Shown here: positions 32,048 through 41,318 of the stretch, piece by piece
Layout: every line of letters begins with the position of its first letter
Numbering within the stretch: the first letter of the stretch is position 1
Assembly (NCBI GenBank): GCA_964419145.1
Contig: CAYQOM010000001.1
Coordinates: 434,001 to 498,000 of the forward strand
Origin: UBA2336 sp964419145
GTDB lineage: Bacteria; Bacteroidota; Bacteroidia; Cytophagales; Cyclobacteriaceae
Reading direction: 5' to 3'
Length of the DNA stretch: 64,000 nucleotides
The notes under the pieces: model-generated
Database searches by the model: none
Told to the model about the DNA's origin: nothing
Seen by the model: only the letters and a program-made list of their open reading frames with translations
Program-made: the position numbers and the translations under genes

Positions 32048-33706
32048 TTATTTCTTCACTTCAAACAATGGCGGCTGTTTATCTTCCCATTCAGTCGTTT
32101 CCTGGTAGGCACGCGCCAACAACAGTGGAGCAGCTTCGCCATATAGTTTTCCTAAAAACGAAATGCTGGTGGGCGATCCTGAATTGTTAAAACCATTCGG
32201 CACCACTACACACGGATGCCCGGTTAAGTTGGTGGTTAATAGTTGTGTGCCTCCAAAACTCGGACTGATAATCACATCAAACTCTTTTGTGGCCTGGTGA
32301 TAATCTTCAATCAGCTGTTGCCGCATGCGCGATGCATTGATGTACTCCACTGCCGGAATAAAGCGTGCGGTACGAAACGTGTTCGGCCAGGCCCAACGAA
32401 GTTGATTGGAGAGTAAGCTGTCTTTGTTCGAGCGGGTAAGTTCATCGAACGCGGCAGCTGCTTCAGCCGTGAGCATGAGGCGCACCGCACCAACCGGAAT
32501 AGAAGAAGGCAGTTCCACTTCCACCAACTCTACGCCTAATGATTTAATTACTTCTAATACTTTTTGATCATTTTCTTTATTCGGATAGGTAGCATCAAAT
32601 AAAGATTTTATATACCCGACCTTCAATTTTTTAAGATCTGTTTTTGCTGAATAGTTAAAGACAGAAGCGCGGGTGCTTTTATCCAGCTCATCCGCTCCGC
32701 GAATAATATCGTAAACCAGCGCTGCGTCAAACGTGGATCGGCAAATCGGTCCGATTTTATCCATGCTCCAACTTAACGCCATGGCACCATGCCGGCTAAC
32801 GGTGCCGAATGTTGGGCGTAAGCCACTGGCGCCACACCGTGTAGAAGGCGAAACGATTGAGCCCAAAGTTTCTGTGCCAATTGAAAAGGCAACAAGCCCC
32901 GCCACAGTTGCCGATGCACTTCCAGCCGATGATCCGCTTGATCCTTGTTTTAAGTTCCAAGGATTTTTGGTAACACCACCAAACCAGATATCGCCCATGG
33001 CCAATGCACCGAGCGTAAATTTGGCAACCAGCACGGCACCAGCTTCATCCAACTTTTTAACAATGGTAGCGGTGGTTTTTATTTCCTGATCGACATAGGG
33101 TTCTGCTCCCCATGTTGTTTTTGTTCCGGCTACAGCCAACAAATCTTTCACGCCATAGGGAATGCCATGAAGCGGTCCACGGTATTTTCCTTTAGCGATT
33201 TCTTCATCTGCTTTTCGGGCTTGCGCCAGGGCACGTTCTTCCAGCAGCAAAACCGTGCATTGCAACGTGTCGCTGTATTTCCTTAATCGATCAAGATAAA
33301 TTTTGGTCAGTTGTGTGGAGGTGATTTTTTTGCTCTTCAACAACACAGCAAGTTTATGAACCGGGTAGAACGCCAGTTCTTCCAGATTGGTGGGAACCTT
33401 CACATCTTTCGGTAGCCCCCAATCAATTGGTTTTTGAACGGTCTCTTTTTTGAATCCCGTTGGCACGGGATCAAACCACAACGACATGGGCACACTGTTT
33501 TCCAGTTGATAGCGATGTATGGCTTCAATGGAGCGTTGATAATCGCGAAGACCTTGCAACAGCGAGTCGCGTTCGGCTGTTGTAAAATTCAAATCGTAAA
33601 AAGGTTCGATTTCCTGTGTGGGGTGTTGTGTTTGCGCACAAACAACCATTGTTAAAAAAGTGAATGCAACTGTGGTGAAAAGCCTGTAAATTGAACTCCG
33701 GTTCAT
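32048..33706 (-). CDS. Amidase (amidase signature family), exported
   Basis: 552 residues with signal peptide (YRLFTTVAFTFLTMVVCAQT). The amidase signature triad is visible: Lys in HGIPYGVKDLLAVAGTKTTW, and the Ser pair in LKQGSSGSSAGSASATVAGL and FSIGTETLGSIVSPSTRCG. A C-terminal ATNLTGHPCVVVPNGF segment is also typical. The ~120-residue N-terminal extension has the form seen in Bacteroidota periplasmic amidases. The substrate is unknown, perhaps an amide in the periplasm. Divergent from the DinB gene with only 21 bp between starts. Confidence 0.93.
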   Translation of the reverse strand: MNRSSIYRLFTTVAFTFLTMVVCAQTQHPTQEIEPFYDLNFTTAERDSLLQGLRDYQRSIEAIHRYQLENSVPMSLWFDPVPTGFKKETVQKPIDWGLPKDVKVPTNLEELAFYPVHKLAVLLKSKKITSTQLTKIYLDRLRKYSDTLQCTVLLLEERALAQARKADEEIAKGKYRGPLHGIPYGVKDLLAVAGTKTTWGAEPYVDQEIKTTATIVKKLDEAGAVLVAKFTLGALAMGDIWFGGVTKNPWNLKQGSSGSSAGSASATVAGLVAFSIGTETLGSIVSPSTRCGASGLRPTFGTVSRHGAMALSWSMDKIGPICRSTFDAALVYDIIRGADELDKSTRASVFNYSAKTDLKKLKVGYIKSLFDATYPNKENDQKVLEVIKSLGVELVEVELPSSIPVGAVRLMLTAEAAAAFDELTRSNKDSLLSNQLRWAWPNTFRTARFIPAVEYINASRMRQQLIEDYHQATKEFDVIISPSFGGTQLLTTNLTGHPCVVVPNGFNNSGSPTSISFLGKLYGEAAPLLLARAYQETTEWEDKQPPLFEVKK

Positions 33707-33727
33707 ACGTAATTTTTTTTGAAAGAT

Positions 33728-34198
33728 ATGAAGGAATATTTCTTAAAACTCTACCAATATAATGCGTGGGCAAATTCAAGGGTATTGGGTGCATTGGCGC
33801 AACAAAAGGTAACAGACGATAAAATACTTACGCTAATGAGCCACGTGATGGCCGCCCAATTGTTGTGGCTTCATCGTATTTTAGGATTACCGGCACCCGA
33901 TGTGGAGTTGTGGAAAAAATATTCGCTTGAACGGTTGCAAGAACTAAGCGAAGAAGGCTCTTCACGATGGCTGCAATTCGTTGAAGAACATGACAACTTT
34001 AACCGGCAACTCCGTTACCACAATTATGTGGGGCATTCATTTGAAAATAATATTGAGCACATCATGATTCATACGGTAAATCACGCTACGTATCATCGCG
34101 GACAAGTGGCGTTGCTGATGCGTGAGCGTGGTTACGAACCAGTTAACACCGATTTTATTACATACGATCGGGTAATGACCGGTCAATTGAAAAATTGA
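33728..34198 (+). CDS. DinB family protein
   Basis: 156 residues from the ATG at 33728 (MKEYFLKLYQYNAWANSRVL). The four-helix DinB fold keeps the metal-site histidines: LMSHVMAAQLLWLHRIL and MIHTVNHATYHRGQVALLMR. Such proteins are often thiol transferases or have no known activity. The in-frame TTG at 33719 lies too close to the divergent amidase start to be preferred. Confidence 0.9.
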   Translation: MKEYFLKLYQYNAWANSRVLGALAQQKVTDDKILTLMSHVMAAQLLWLHRILGLPAPDVELWKKYSLERLQELSEEGSSRWLQFVEEHDNFNRQLRYHNYVGHSFENNIEHIMIHTVNHATYHRGQVALLMRERGYEPVNTDFITYDRVMTGQLKN

Positions 34199-34253
34199 GC
34201 TAAACAATTCGAAATGTTTTCGGGTTTAATGTATCACTAACCAGAGTAAACAG

Positions 34254-35096
34254 ATGAAAAAGATTCAACTCCTTATTTTAATGATGTTTGTTGTACTGGC
34301 CGTTCGTGCACAGGATGGTATTACCGTTTGTCACACGCGCGCAACTGAAAAGTTTGCCTTGCTGGCCTCCAATAAAGATTTCAATAGGGCACATGCTGAT
34401 CCACTTCCGTACACGCACCAGAGTGCAGTTGGAAAAATGATTACCTTCAAAACGCCCGATGGAAAAGAAGCCAATGCATATTTTCTTCAGGCGAAAAGCA
34501 AAAGCAACAACTGGATTTTTGTTTTCCAGGAATGGTGGGGATTAAACGACCACATCAAGCGTGAAGCAGAAAGTTTGTATAACGCATTGGGTAACGTAAA
34601 CGTATTGGCATTGGATATGTATGATGGCAAAGTAACTGATAAGCGCGAAGAAGCCGGTCAGTTGATGGGTGGCTTTAAGCAAGATCGGGGCAACGCCATT
34701 GTTCAGGGCGCGTTGACTTATGCCGGAAAGAATGCAAAAATCGGAACCGTGGGTTGGTGTTTTGGCGGAGGTCAATCAATTCAAGCAGCTCTTACAGTTG
34801 GAAAGCAGGCAGCTGCTTGTGTGATGTATTACGGTATGCCGGAAGAGAATGTGGATCGCTTGAAGACATTGAATTGTGATGTGCTGAATATCTGGCCTAC
34901 GCAAGATCAATGGATAAATAAAGCCGTTATGGATAAGTTTGAAGCCAACATGAAAGCGGCCGGCAAGAACCTAACCATTAAGTCATACGATGCCGATCAT
35001 GCCTTTGCAAACCCAAGCAACCCAAAGCACAACAAAGAGTTTACGGCTGATGCCAATAAGCACACAATAGAATTCTTTAAGACGAGATTGAAATAG
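34254..35096 (+). CDS. Dienelactone hydrolase family protein, exported
   Basis: 280 residues with signal peptide MKKIQLLILMMFVVLAVRAQ. The DLH-type catalytic triad can be read: Cys in IGTVGWCFGGGQSIQA, Asp in LNIWPTQDQWIN, and His in KSYDADHAFANPSNP. ANAYFLQAKSKSNNWIFVFQ and EWWGLNDHIKREAESLYNAL match the N-terminal part of the family. The substrate is unknown. It is followed by an AT-rich inverted repeat. Confidence 0.92.
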   Translation: MKKIQLLILMMFVVLAVRAQDGITVCHTRATEKFALLASNKDFNRAHADPLPYTHQSAVGKMITFKTPDGKEANAYFLQAKSKSNNWIFVFQEWWGLNDHIKREAESLYNALGNVNVLALDMYDGKVTDKREEAGQLMGGFKQDRGNAIVQGALTYAGKNAKIGTVGWCFGGGQSIQAALTVGKQAAACVMYYGMPEENVDRLKTLNCDVLNIWPTQDQWINKAVMDKFEANMKAAGKNLTIKSYDADHAFANPSNPKHNKEFTADANKHTIEFFKTRLK

Positions 35097-35108
35097 AAAA
35101 TCAAAGGG

Positions 35109-35159
35109 CAATTGACAATTGACAGTAAGTCGAGCAGCTTTATTGTCAATTGTTAATTG
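35109..35159. repeat. AT-rich inverted repeat between convergent genes
   Basis: Left part CAATTGACAATTGACAGT (35109-35126) pairs with TTGTCAATTGTTAATTG (35143-35159) with two mismatches. It may serve as a two-way transcript end or be a dispersed repeat. Confidence 0.5.
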
Positions 35160-35175
35160 TCAACTGTTAACTGAG

Positions 35176-35601
35176 TCAATAACTATCCAGCATGTATTTG
35201 ATCACATCTGTTGTAGTCACAATACCCACCAGTTTGCTTTCGTCATCATCGGCCACTACGGGCAGTGCGTGAAATTCTTCGGTTGACAAAATCTCAGCAA
35301 CGTGTTTGATGGTATCGCTTTCTTTTACCGCCCTTGGTTTGTGCGACATCACCTGGCTGATGTTGAGCATGTCAAATACCGCTTCATCGGCATCGCCTTC
35401 TCCGGCAAACAATCCGCTAAAGGTTAGGCGGTTCAAATCGGTTTTGCTGATCATGCCTACCAGTTGTTCACCATGCACCACGGGCAAGTGTCGGATGTGA
35501 TGCTTGAGGATCAGGTTGTTGGCATTGATTAGGGTATCGTCAAGCTGAACAGCCACCACATGTTTGGTCATGATGCTGCTCACGGGTTCGCGCTTTTTCA
35601 T
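35176..35601 (-). CDS. CBS-domain protein
   Basis: 141 residues holding two CBS repeats: VSSIMTKHVVAVQLDDTLIN with HIRHLPVVHGEQLVGMISKT, and VMSHKPRAVKESDTIKHVAE with FHALPVVADDDESKLVGIVT. CBS pairs bind adenosine nucleotides and act as energy sensors. No catalytic domain is attached. A palindrome lies directly upstream of the start. Confidence 0.92.
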   Translation of the reverse strand: MKKREPVSSIMTKHVVAVQLDDTLINANNLILKHHIRHLPVVHGEQLVGMISKTDLNRLTFSGLFAGEGDADEAVFDMLNISQVMSHKPRAVKESDTIKHVAEILSTEEFHALPVVADDDESKLVGIVTTTDVIKYMLDSY

Positions 35602-35602
35602 C

Positions 35603-35629
35603 GTACTTTGATTTAATATTTCAAAGTAC
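35603..35629 (-). promoter_or_regulatory. Palindrome upstream of the CBS gene
   Basis: Arms GTACTTTGA (35603-35611) and TCAAAGTAC (35621-35629), 2 bp from the CBS start codon. It may be an operator or a 5' hairpin. Confidence 0.5.
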
Positions 35630-35683
35630 CCTCGTTACAGAAGATTATGGCTGACGAAGGTCAGGCGGGAAACGTGATCTTCA

Positions 35684-37324
35684 TCACTCCCAAACTACTC
35701 TTCCTTCAGTATTATACCACTTCGGGTAATGTGGAAGGTGTATTTTCTCCACTTCGTTGCGCTTCACTTTTAAAGTAGGGGTGAGCAAACTATTCTCTAC
35801 CGACCAATCGTGTTTCATCACCACCACTTTTTCAACGTGCTCATGGCTTTCCAATGCCGGGTTTACTTCTTCCAAGGTTGAACTCAGGCTGTGAATCAGT
35901 TGTTCCTTGGTTTTTGTTTTTCCATTCGCGGAAAGCACCACCAAAGCCATGGGTTGCGGTACACCCATACCCACCACGCAAACCTGTTCAAGATCGGGGT
36001 TGGACAAAATGCGCATTTCAATCGGGGCGGGGGCAATGTATTTCCCTTTGTCGGTCTTGAATAAATCTTTCACACGACCGGTTATGGTTAAGAATCCATC
36101 ACTTGAAATTTGTCCCTGGTCACCGGTTTTTAAATATCCTTCTTCATCGAAGAGTTCTTTGGTCATTTCAGGTTCCTTATAATAACCAAGTGTAAGTCCG
36201 GGGCACTTCACCCGAATCTCTCCGTTATCGGCAATCTTTACACTCAAACCTTTCAAGGGCAAACCTACTGTACCATGTCGGTTATTTTCAGGCCGGTTAA
36301 AGTGAGCGTATACACAATCCTCCGTCATGCCGTAAGCCTGGAGAATGCGTACACCAATTGATTGATACCATTTTAACAGGTCAACAGAAATGGGTGCCGC
36401 TCCACTGAAAATCTGGTTGGCGCGTGAAAGACCCAGCCCTTTTTTGATTTTGTTTTTGATGAGCGTATTCACCAGAGGTATGGAAAGCAGCGTGTTCAAT
36501 TTTTTCTGTGGTAGCTTCTCCAGGATCTTCTCCTGGAACTTGGCCCAGATTCGCGGGACGGCAAAGAAGTGTGTAGGCTGTGTGTCGGATAAGTTTTTTG
36601 GAAAGCTCTCCAAGGTTTCCGGAAATGAAAAATTACCACCCTGATAAACACCCATTAGTTCAATGCCCAGTCGTTCGGCAATGTGGCTTAGGGGCAGATA
36701 AGAAAATAAGGTGGGATGAATCTGAATGCCGAGTTCCTGAATAGCATGTGATAAAGTGGAATCAAAAGCATACACGCTATGCATCACACCTTTCGGCTTG
36801 CCTGTAGTGCCGGATGTATACATGATTGTCAGCAAATCATCGCCCTTCCAAACATGCGGATCTTTCAACGGCTCGAACTGCTTCACCCATTGTTCCCAGC
36901 TGTGGTCTTCATCAACACCATAAGCGGCAATGCCAAGCTTCACTACGTTTGCCGGTATGCCCTGTCGCTGTGGACTGAAGTCATCGAGTTTTCCTATTAT
37001 GATCAGCTTGGACTCACTGTGTTCCAATATTTGATGAATGGTGGAAGCCGTGATGGTGGCATAGAGCGGAACCGAAACGTGACCCGCCATCATAATGGCC
37101 AGGTCGGCCATAATCCAGTGCGCACAGTTTTTTGAGAGCAAGGCCACTTTGCTTCCTTGTGGGAAGCCCAGGGATTGAATGCCGTTGGCAATTCGTCTGA
37201 TTTCATCCCCGGCTTGTTGGTACGTCCAGGTTTTCCATTGGCCGTTAAACGGTTGGCGAAGAAACAACTGTTGCGGGATTTCTTTCTCCCACTTTAAAAA
37301 CTGGTTTAATGGAGATGAACTCAT
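35684..37324 (-). CDS. AMP-dependent synthetase (long-chain acyl-CoA synthetase type)
   Basis: 546 residues. AMP-binding motifs: LLTIMYTSGTTGKPKGVMHS (P-loop), ILQAYGMTEDC (A5-like), YLKTGDQGQISSDGFLTITG (A7) and RVKDLFKTDKGKYIAPAPIE (A8-A10 region). It activates a fatty acid to acyl-AMP and then acyl-CoA. The linker and short C-terminal domain match FadD-like enzymes of the Faa/long-chain group. It is divergent from polA with about 75 bp between the starts. Confidence 0.93.
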   Translation of the reverse strand: MSSSPLNQFLKWEKEIPQQLFLRQPFNGQWKTWTYQQAGDEIRRIANGIQSLGFPQGSKVALLSKNCAHWIMADLAIMMAGHVSVPLYATITASTIHQILEHSESKLIIIGKLDDFSPQRQGIPANVVKLGIAAYGVDEDHSWEQWVKQFEPLKDPHVWKGDDLLTIMYTSGTTGKPKGVMHSVYAFDSTLSHAIQELGIQIHPTLFSYLPLSHIAERLGIELMGVYQGGNFSFPETLESFPKNLSDTQPTHFFAVPRIWAKFQEKILEKLPQKKLNTLLSIPLVNTLIKNKIKKGLGLSRANQIFSGAAPISVDLLKWYQSIGVRILQAYGMTEDCVYAHFNRPENNRHGTVGLPLKGLSVKIADNGEIRVKCPGLTLGYYKEPEMTKELFDEEGYLKTGDQGQISSDGFLTITGRVKDLFKTDKGKYIAPAPIEMRILSNPDLEQVCVVGMGVPQPMALVVLSANGKTKTKEQLIHSLSSTLEEVNPALESHEHVEKVVVMKHDWSVENSLLTPTLKVKRNEVEKIHLPHYPKWYNTEGRVVWE

Positions 37325-37400
37325 AATGTTTGGCGTTAGGCCTGACTATTTACTCAGAAAACAGTTAAAATAAAAGGTCTTCTTTTCTACCTTCGCCCAC

Positions 37401-40121
37401 ATGAGTACTGCCTCGAAAAAACTTTTTTTACTGGATGCCTACGCGCTGATTTACCGTGCACACTTTGCGTTTACCAAAACCCCACGAATCAATTCAAAAG
37501 GTCATAATACATCTGTTCCGTTCGGTTTTACCAATACCTTGCTGGAAGTATTGCAGAAACAAAAGCCAACGCACATCGGTGTTGCTTTTGATACATCGGC
37601 CCCAACGTTTCGCGATGAAATTTTTGAGGAGTACAAAGCCACCCGCCAGGAAACTCCGGAAGACATCCGCTATGGCGTTCCCAAGGTGAAGGAAATCTTG
37701 AAAGCATTTAACATTCCAGTGCTGGAAATGGATGGCTATGAAGCCGATGATATTATCGGTACGCTGGCACAGCAGGCAGAGAAAAAAGGTTTTGAGGTGT
37801 ACATGATGACACCCGACAAGGATTTTGGTCAATTAGTAACCGAGAACATTAAGCTGTACAAACCTGCATACATGGGCAATGCGGTTGATGTGATGGGCCC
37901 GCAGGAAGTTTGTGCACGTTGGGATATTGAAGATGTAAGCCAGGTAATTGAAATGCTGGGCCTGCAAGGTGATGCTTCTGATAACATTCCGGGAATACCG
38001 GGTTTTGGACCAAAGACAGCGGCTACGTTACTCAAGAAGTATAAAACCATTGAGGGGATAGTTGAACATGTTGCCGAATTGAAAGGAAAGCAAAAAGAGC
38101 TGGTGGAGCAATATGGCGAGCAGGCATTGCTATCAAAAAAACTCGCCACCATTATTACCGATGTTCCGGTAAAATTTGATGAGAAGGAACTGGAGTACAA
38201 TGGTCCGGATGAGGCCGCACTGAAGCCCATCTTTCAGGAGTTGGAGTTTAAAACCATCATGAATCGTGTGTTTGGCGATGCGGCAGTCGCAGCGCCCGCA
38301 GTACCCAAAGCATCCCAGCTTTCCATGTTTGGAAACGCAGCAGCGGAGGAAGTTGCGGAAGAAAAAACAGCGGTAGTACCAGGAGAGAATCGTACGTTTT
38401 CGAAGGAGGCAGTACAGTATCATTCCCTTACTGCAAAAGAACAGAAGAACCTTATCCATGATCTGAAAAAGAGCACAGCTTTTGCCTGGACATTACAAAC
38501 ATCCGATGACAAGACGGTAATCGGTTTGGGATTTTCGATAAAGCCAAACGAAGCTTTTTTTATACCCATCGAAAGCGAAAAGCAACTACAGGAATTTGCA
38601 GAAGTGTTTGCGGATTCTTCCAAACTGAAGATCGGCCATAATGTTAAATCTTCTTTGCTCGCCTTTCGTGAACACGGACATTCTGTAAGCGGCCCGCTGT
38701 TCGACACGATGATTGCGCACTACCTGGTGGAGCCAGAATCAGCACATGATATGCAAACGCTTACCGAATTGTATTTCGGGTATCATGTAATGAAAGATAG
38801 TGAGGGCGATCTGGCCGATCGGTTGTGTGAGCATGCCGACTATGCACTTCAACTTAAACAGAAACTTCAACCTGAACTGGAAAAGCGCGGGCATTCCAGT
38901 CTGATGCGCGATGTAGAAATGCCGCTGGTGCAGGTGCTTGCCGGCATGGAGTATGAAGGCGTTACGCTGGATGAGGATGTGTTGAATAAGATGTCGGATG
39001 ATTTGAAAAAGGACAGCGAGGTTGTACAAAAGGAAATTTTCAAACTGGCCGGACAGGAATTCAACATCAATTCACCGAAACAACTTGGTGAAATCCTGTT
39101 TGAAAAAATGAAGTTGGGTGATAAACCCAAGAAAACAAAAACGGGGCAATATGCTACCGGTGAAGATGTGTTGTTGAAGTTAGCTAACGAAAGTGAAATT
39201 GCCCGCAAGATTCTCGACTATCGCGAATATGAAAAGCTTCGCTCTACGTATGTTGATGCGTTACCCAGGTTGATCGATAAGCGCGATGGCAGAATTCACA
39301 CCGATTATAGACAAGCGGTTGCGGCCACTGGTCGGTTAAGTTCAAACAATCCCAACCTGCAGAATATACCCATCCGTACAGAAAAAGGCAGACAAATCCG
39401 AAAGGCGTTTATACCCCGCGACAAAAATTTCGTATTCATGTCGGCTGATTACTCGCAGATTGAATTGCGCATAGCTGCATCGTTTGCGAAAGATGAAACG
39501 ATGATTGAAGCGTTTAAGAACAAACGCGATATCCATACCACTACAGCGGCCAAAGTTTTTAAGGTACCGGTTGATCAGGTTACACCCGACATGAGGCGCA
39601 AAGCTAAGGAGGTGAACTTTGGAATTTTGTACGGCAGCACGGCCTTTGGCTTGTCGCAAAACCTGAACATTTCGCGTTCGGAAGCAGCCGAAATTATCAA
39701 TGCCTATTTTGAAGAGTTTCCAGCCATCAAGCGATACATGGACAATTCCATTCTGGAAGCGCGCGAGAAAGAATATGTAGAAACCATTCTGGGCAGGCGC
39801 AGATATTTACGTGACATTAATTCGCGTAACATTACAACGCGTGGTTTTGCCGAACGCAACGCCATTAACGCACCCATCCAGGGAAGCGCGGCCGATATTA
39901 TCAAGATCGCTATGGTGAACATTCACCGGTGGATGGAAAAGGAAAACCTGAAATCGCGCATGATCATGCAGGTGCACGATGAATTGGTGTTTGATGTGCA
40001 TAAAGATGAAGTGGATGTGCTGAAAGAACAGGTTACCCGACTCATGAAAAGTGCGGTTCGCCTGGAAGTGCCCATGGAAGTAGAGGTTGGCGTGGGGAAA
40101 AACTGGCTGGAGGCGCATTAA
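37401..40121 (+). CDS. polA: DNA polymerase I
   Basis: 906 residues, full length. The 5'-3' exonuclease (1-~290) has LLDAYALIYRAHFAF, LEMDGYEADDIIGTLA, and DNIPGIPGFGPKTAATLLKK. The polymerase domain has motif A SADYSQIELRIAASFAKDE, the O-helix RRKAKEVNFGILYGSTAFG and motif C IMQVHDELVFDV. The middle 3'-5' exonuclease-like domain (about 340-550) seems inactive: the DxE motif is AFAWTLQTSDD, the next is GHNVKSSLLAFREHG without the Asp, and the last has ADYALQL. Acts in repair and Okazaki-fragment processing. A TACCTTCG box lies 5 bp before the ATG, so the mRNA may be leaderless. Confidence 0.97.
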   Translation: MSTASKKLFLLDAYALIYRAHFAFTKTPRINSKGHNTSVPFGFTNTLLEVLQKQKPTHIGVAFDTSAPTFRDEIFEEYKATRQETPEDIRYGVPKVKEILKAFNIPVLEMDGYEADDIIGTLAQQAEKKGFEVYMMTPDKDFGQLVTENIKLYKPAYMGNAVDVMGPQEVCARWDIEDVSQVIEMLGLQGDASDNIPGIPGFGPKTAATLLKKYKTIEGIVEHVAELKGKQKELVEQYGEQALLSKKLATIITDVPVKFDEKELEYNGPDEAALKPIFQELEFKTIMNRVFGDAAVAAPAVPKASQLSMFGNAAAEEVAEEKTAVVPGENRTFSKEAVQYHSLTAKEQKNLIHDLKKSTAFAWTLQTSDDKTVIGLGFSIKPNEAFFIPIESEKQLQEFAEVFADSSKLKIGHNVKSSLLAFREHGHSVSGPLFDTMIAHYLVEPESAHDMQTLTELYFGYHVMKDSEGDLADRLCEHADYALQLKQKLQPELEKRGHSSLMRDVEMPLVQVLAGMEYEGVTLDEDVLNKMSDDLKKDSEVVQKEIFKLAGQEFNINSPKQLGEILFEKMKLGDKPKKTKTGQYATGEDVLLKLANESEIARKILDYREYEKLRSTYVDALPRLIDKRDGRIHTDYRQAVAATGRLSSNNPNLQNIPIRTEKGRQIRKAFIPRDKNFVFMSADYSQIELRIAASFAKDETMIEAFKNKRDIHTTTAAKVFKVPVDQVTPDMRRKAKEVNFGILYGSTAFGLSQNLNISRSEAAEIINAYFEEFPAIKRYMDNSILEAREKEYVETILGRRRYLRDINSRNITTRGFAERNAINAPIQGSAADIIKIAMVNIHRWMEKENLKSRMIMQVHDELVFDVHKDEVDVLKEQVTRLMKSAVRLEVPMEVEVGVGKNWLEAH

Positions 40122-40130
40122 ATGGATAAA

Positions 40131-40172
40131 TTAACAATTTGTTATTAACAGTTTGTTATTAACAATTTGTTT
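40131..40172. repeat. Three 14-bp tandem repeats in the ATPase promoter
   Basis: TTAACAATTTGTTA, TTAACAGTTTGTTA and TTAACAATTTGTTT follow one another without gaps (40131-40172). Each is nearly palindromic. They overlap the expected -33 region and touch the -7 box. Confidence 0.8.
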
Positions 40173-40179
40173 ATCTTTG
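40172..40179 (+). promoter_or_regulatory. Bacteroidota -7 box before the second ATPase gene
   Basis: TATCTTTG matches TAnnTTTG and ends 4 bp before the ATG at 40184, implying a leaderless transcript. Confidence 0.6.
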
Positions 40180-40183
40180 CCTT

Positions 40184-41314
40184 ATGACTGAGCCAATAAA
40201 TCCATTTCCTGTTCACGGTTACTTTGGTCCAGAGTTATTTTGCGACCGGGACGATGAAAGGGATATGCTGATTGAAGCCGTTAGAAATGGTCGAAATGTG
40301 ACACTTTTTGCCCCACGTAGAATCGGGAAGTCAGCGTTGATTCAACATGTCTTTCACTTCCTGCGTCCACGATGGAATTGCATATACCTGGATGTTCAGG
40401 AATCAACATCGTTTAAGAACTTCACCAACTTATTTTTAACAGCAGTATTGAATGGAGTAAAAACGCACAAATCCCTTTACAAAAAAATTCAGGAATGGAT
40501 ATTATCGTTTCGTCCGGTTCTGTCCACGAATCCACATACTGGCAATTTTGAGGTCGAAATTGATTTTAAATCTGACTCACAACAACAAGCCTCAATGAGA
40601 AGTGCTTTTCACTTGTTGGATAGCACGGGCCCAACAGTTATAGCATTGGATGAGTTTCAACATATCCATTCGTGGGATGACGGTTTCGCTGTTGAGTCAT
40701 GGTTACGGTCAGAGGTTCAGCATTTAAAAAATGTTCGATTTATTTTTTCTGGAAGCCAGTTTCATTTGTTGTCTGAAATGTTTCAATCAGCCAAACGACC
40801 ATTTTTTGCAAGTACACAATCTATGAATATTGGTAAGATTGAAACGAATCACTACCGGTTTTTCATAGATAGGTTGTTTAAATCATACGGCAAAGCCATC
40901 CAAACAGAGGATATTGATTCTATTCTTGAATGGGCGGATGGAAACACCTATAACGTGCAACTGCTTTGTAATCGGGTTTTCTCAAAAGCAAAAAAGAAAG
41001 TTGAGCATGCCATGATTGATGAATCTATCATTGAAATTTATGCTGAAAATAAGCTTTCGTATTTTGCTTTGAGGAATTCAATGTCGAAGTATCAATGGCA
41101 GGTTTTAACGGCTATTGCGATTGAAGGTATGGTGTATGCGCCAACAGCTAAGGATTTTTTGAAGAAACACGATCTGGGCTCAGGACCATCCATTCTTCGC
41201 GCTATGGAGTATCTTCTTTCCCGAGAACTGATTTACCAGTACTATCGGGATGACGGAGAGAAATACTATCAGGTTTACGATATCATTCTAATGCGTTGGC
41301 TTCAAAAGAAATAA
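40184..41314 (+). CDS. AAA ATPase (ATPase_2-like)
   Basis: 376 residues. Walker A is LFAPRRIGKSALIQHVFHFL, Walker B is TVIALDEFQHIHSW, and a sensor-type segment is VRFIFSGSQFHLLSEMFQS. The C-terminal ~100 residues form a winged-helix-like part (SKYQWQVLTAIAIEG, LRAMEYLLSRELIYQYYRDD). It resembles the archaeal-type STAND-related ATPases common in Bacteroidota, of unknown function. Three tandem 14-bp repeats lie in its promoter. The next gene begins 4 bp after its stop, so the two may be co-transcribed. Confidence 0.87.
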   Translation: MTEPINPFPVHGYFGPELFCDRDDERDMLIEAVRNGRNVTLFAPRRIGKSALIQHVFHFLRPRWNCIYLDVQESTSFKNFTNLFLTAVLNGVKTHKSLYKKIQEWILSFRPVLSTNPHTGNFEVEIDFKSDSQQQASMRSAFHLLDSTGPTVIALDEFQHIHSWDDGFAVESWLRSEVQHLKNVRFIFSGSQFHLLSEMFQSAKRPFFASTQSMNIGKIETNHYRFFIDRLFKSYGKAIQTEDIDSILEWADGNTYNVQLLCNRVFSKAKKKVEHAMIDESIIEIYAENKLSYFALRNSMSKYQWQVLTAIAIEGMVYAPTAKDFLKKHDLGSGPSILRAMEYLLSRELIYQYYRDDGEKYYQVYDIILMRWLQKK

Positions 41315-41318
41315 GAAT

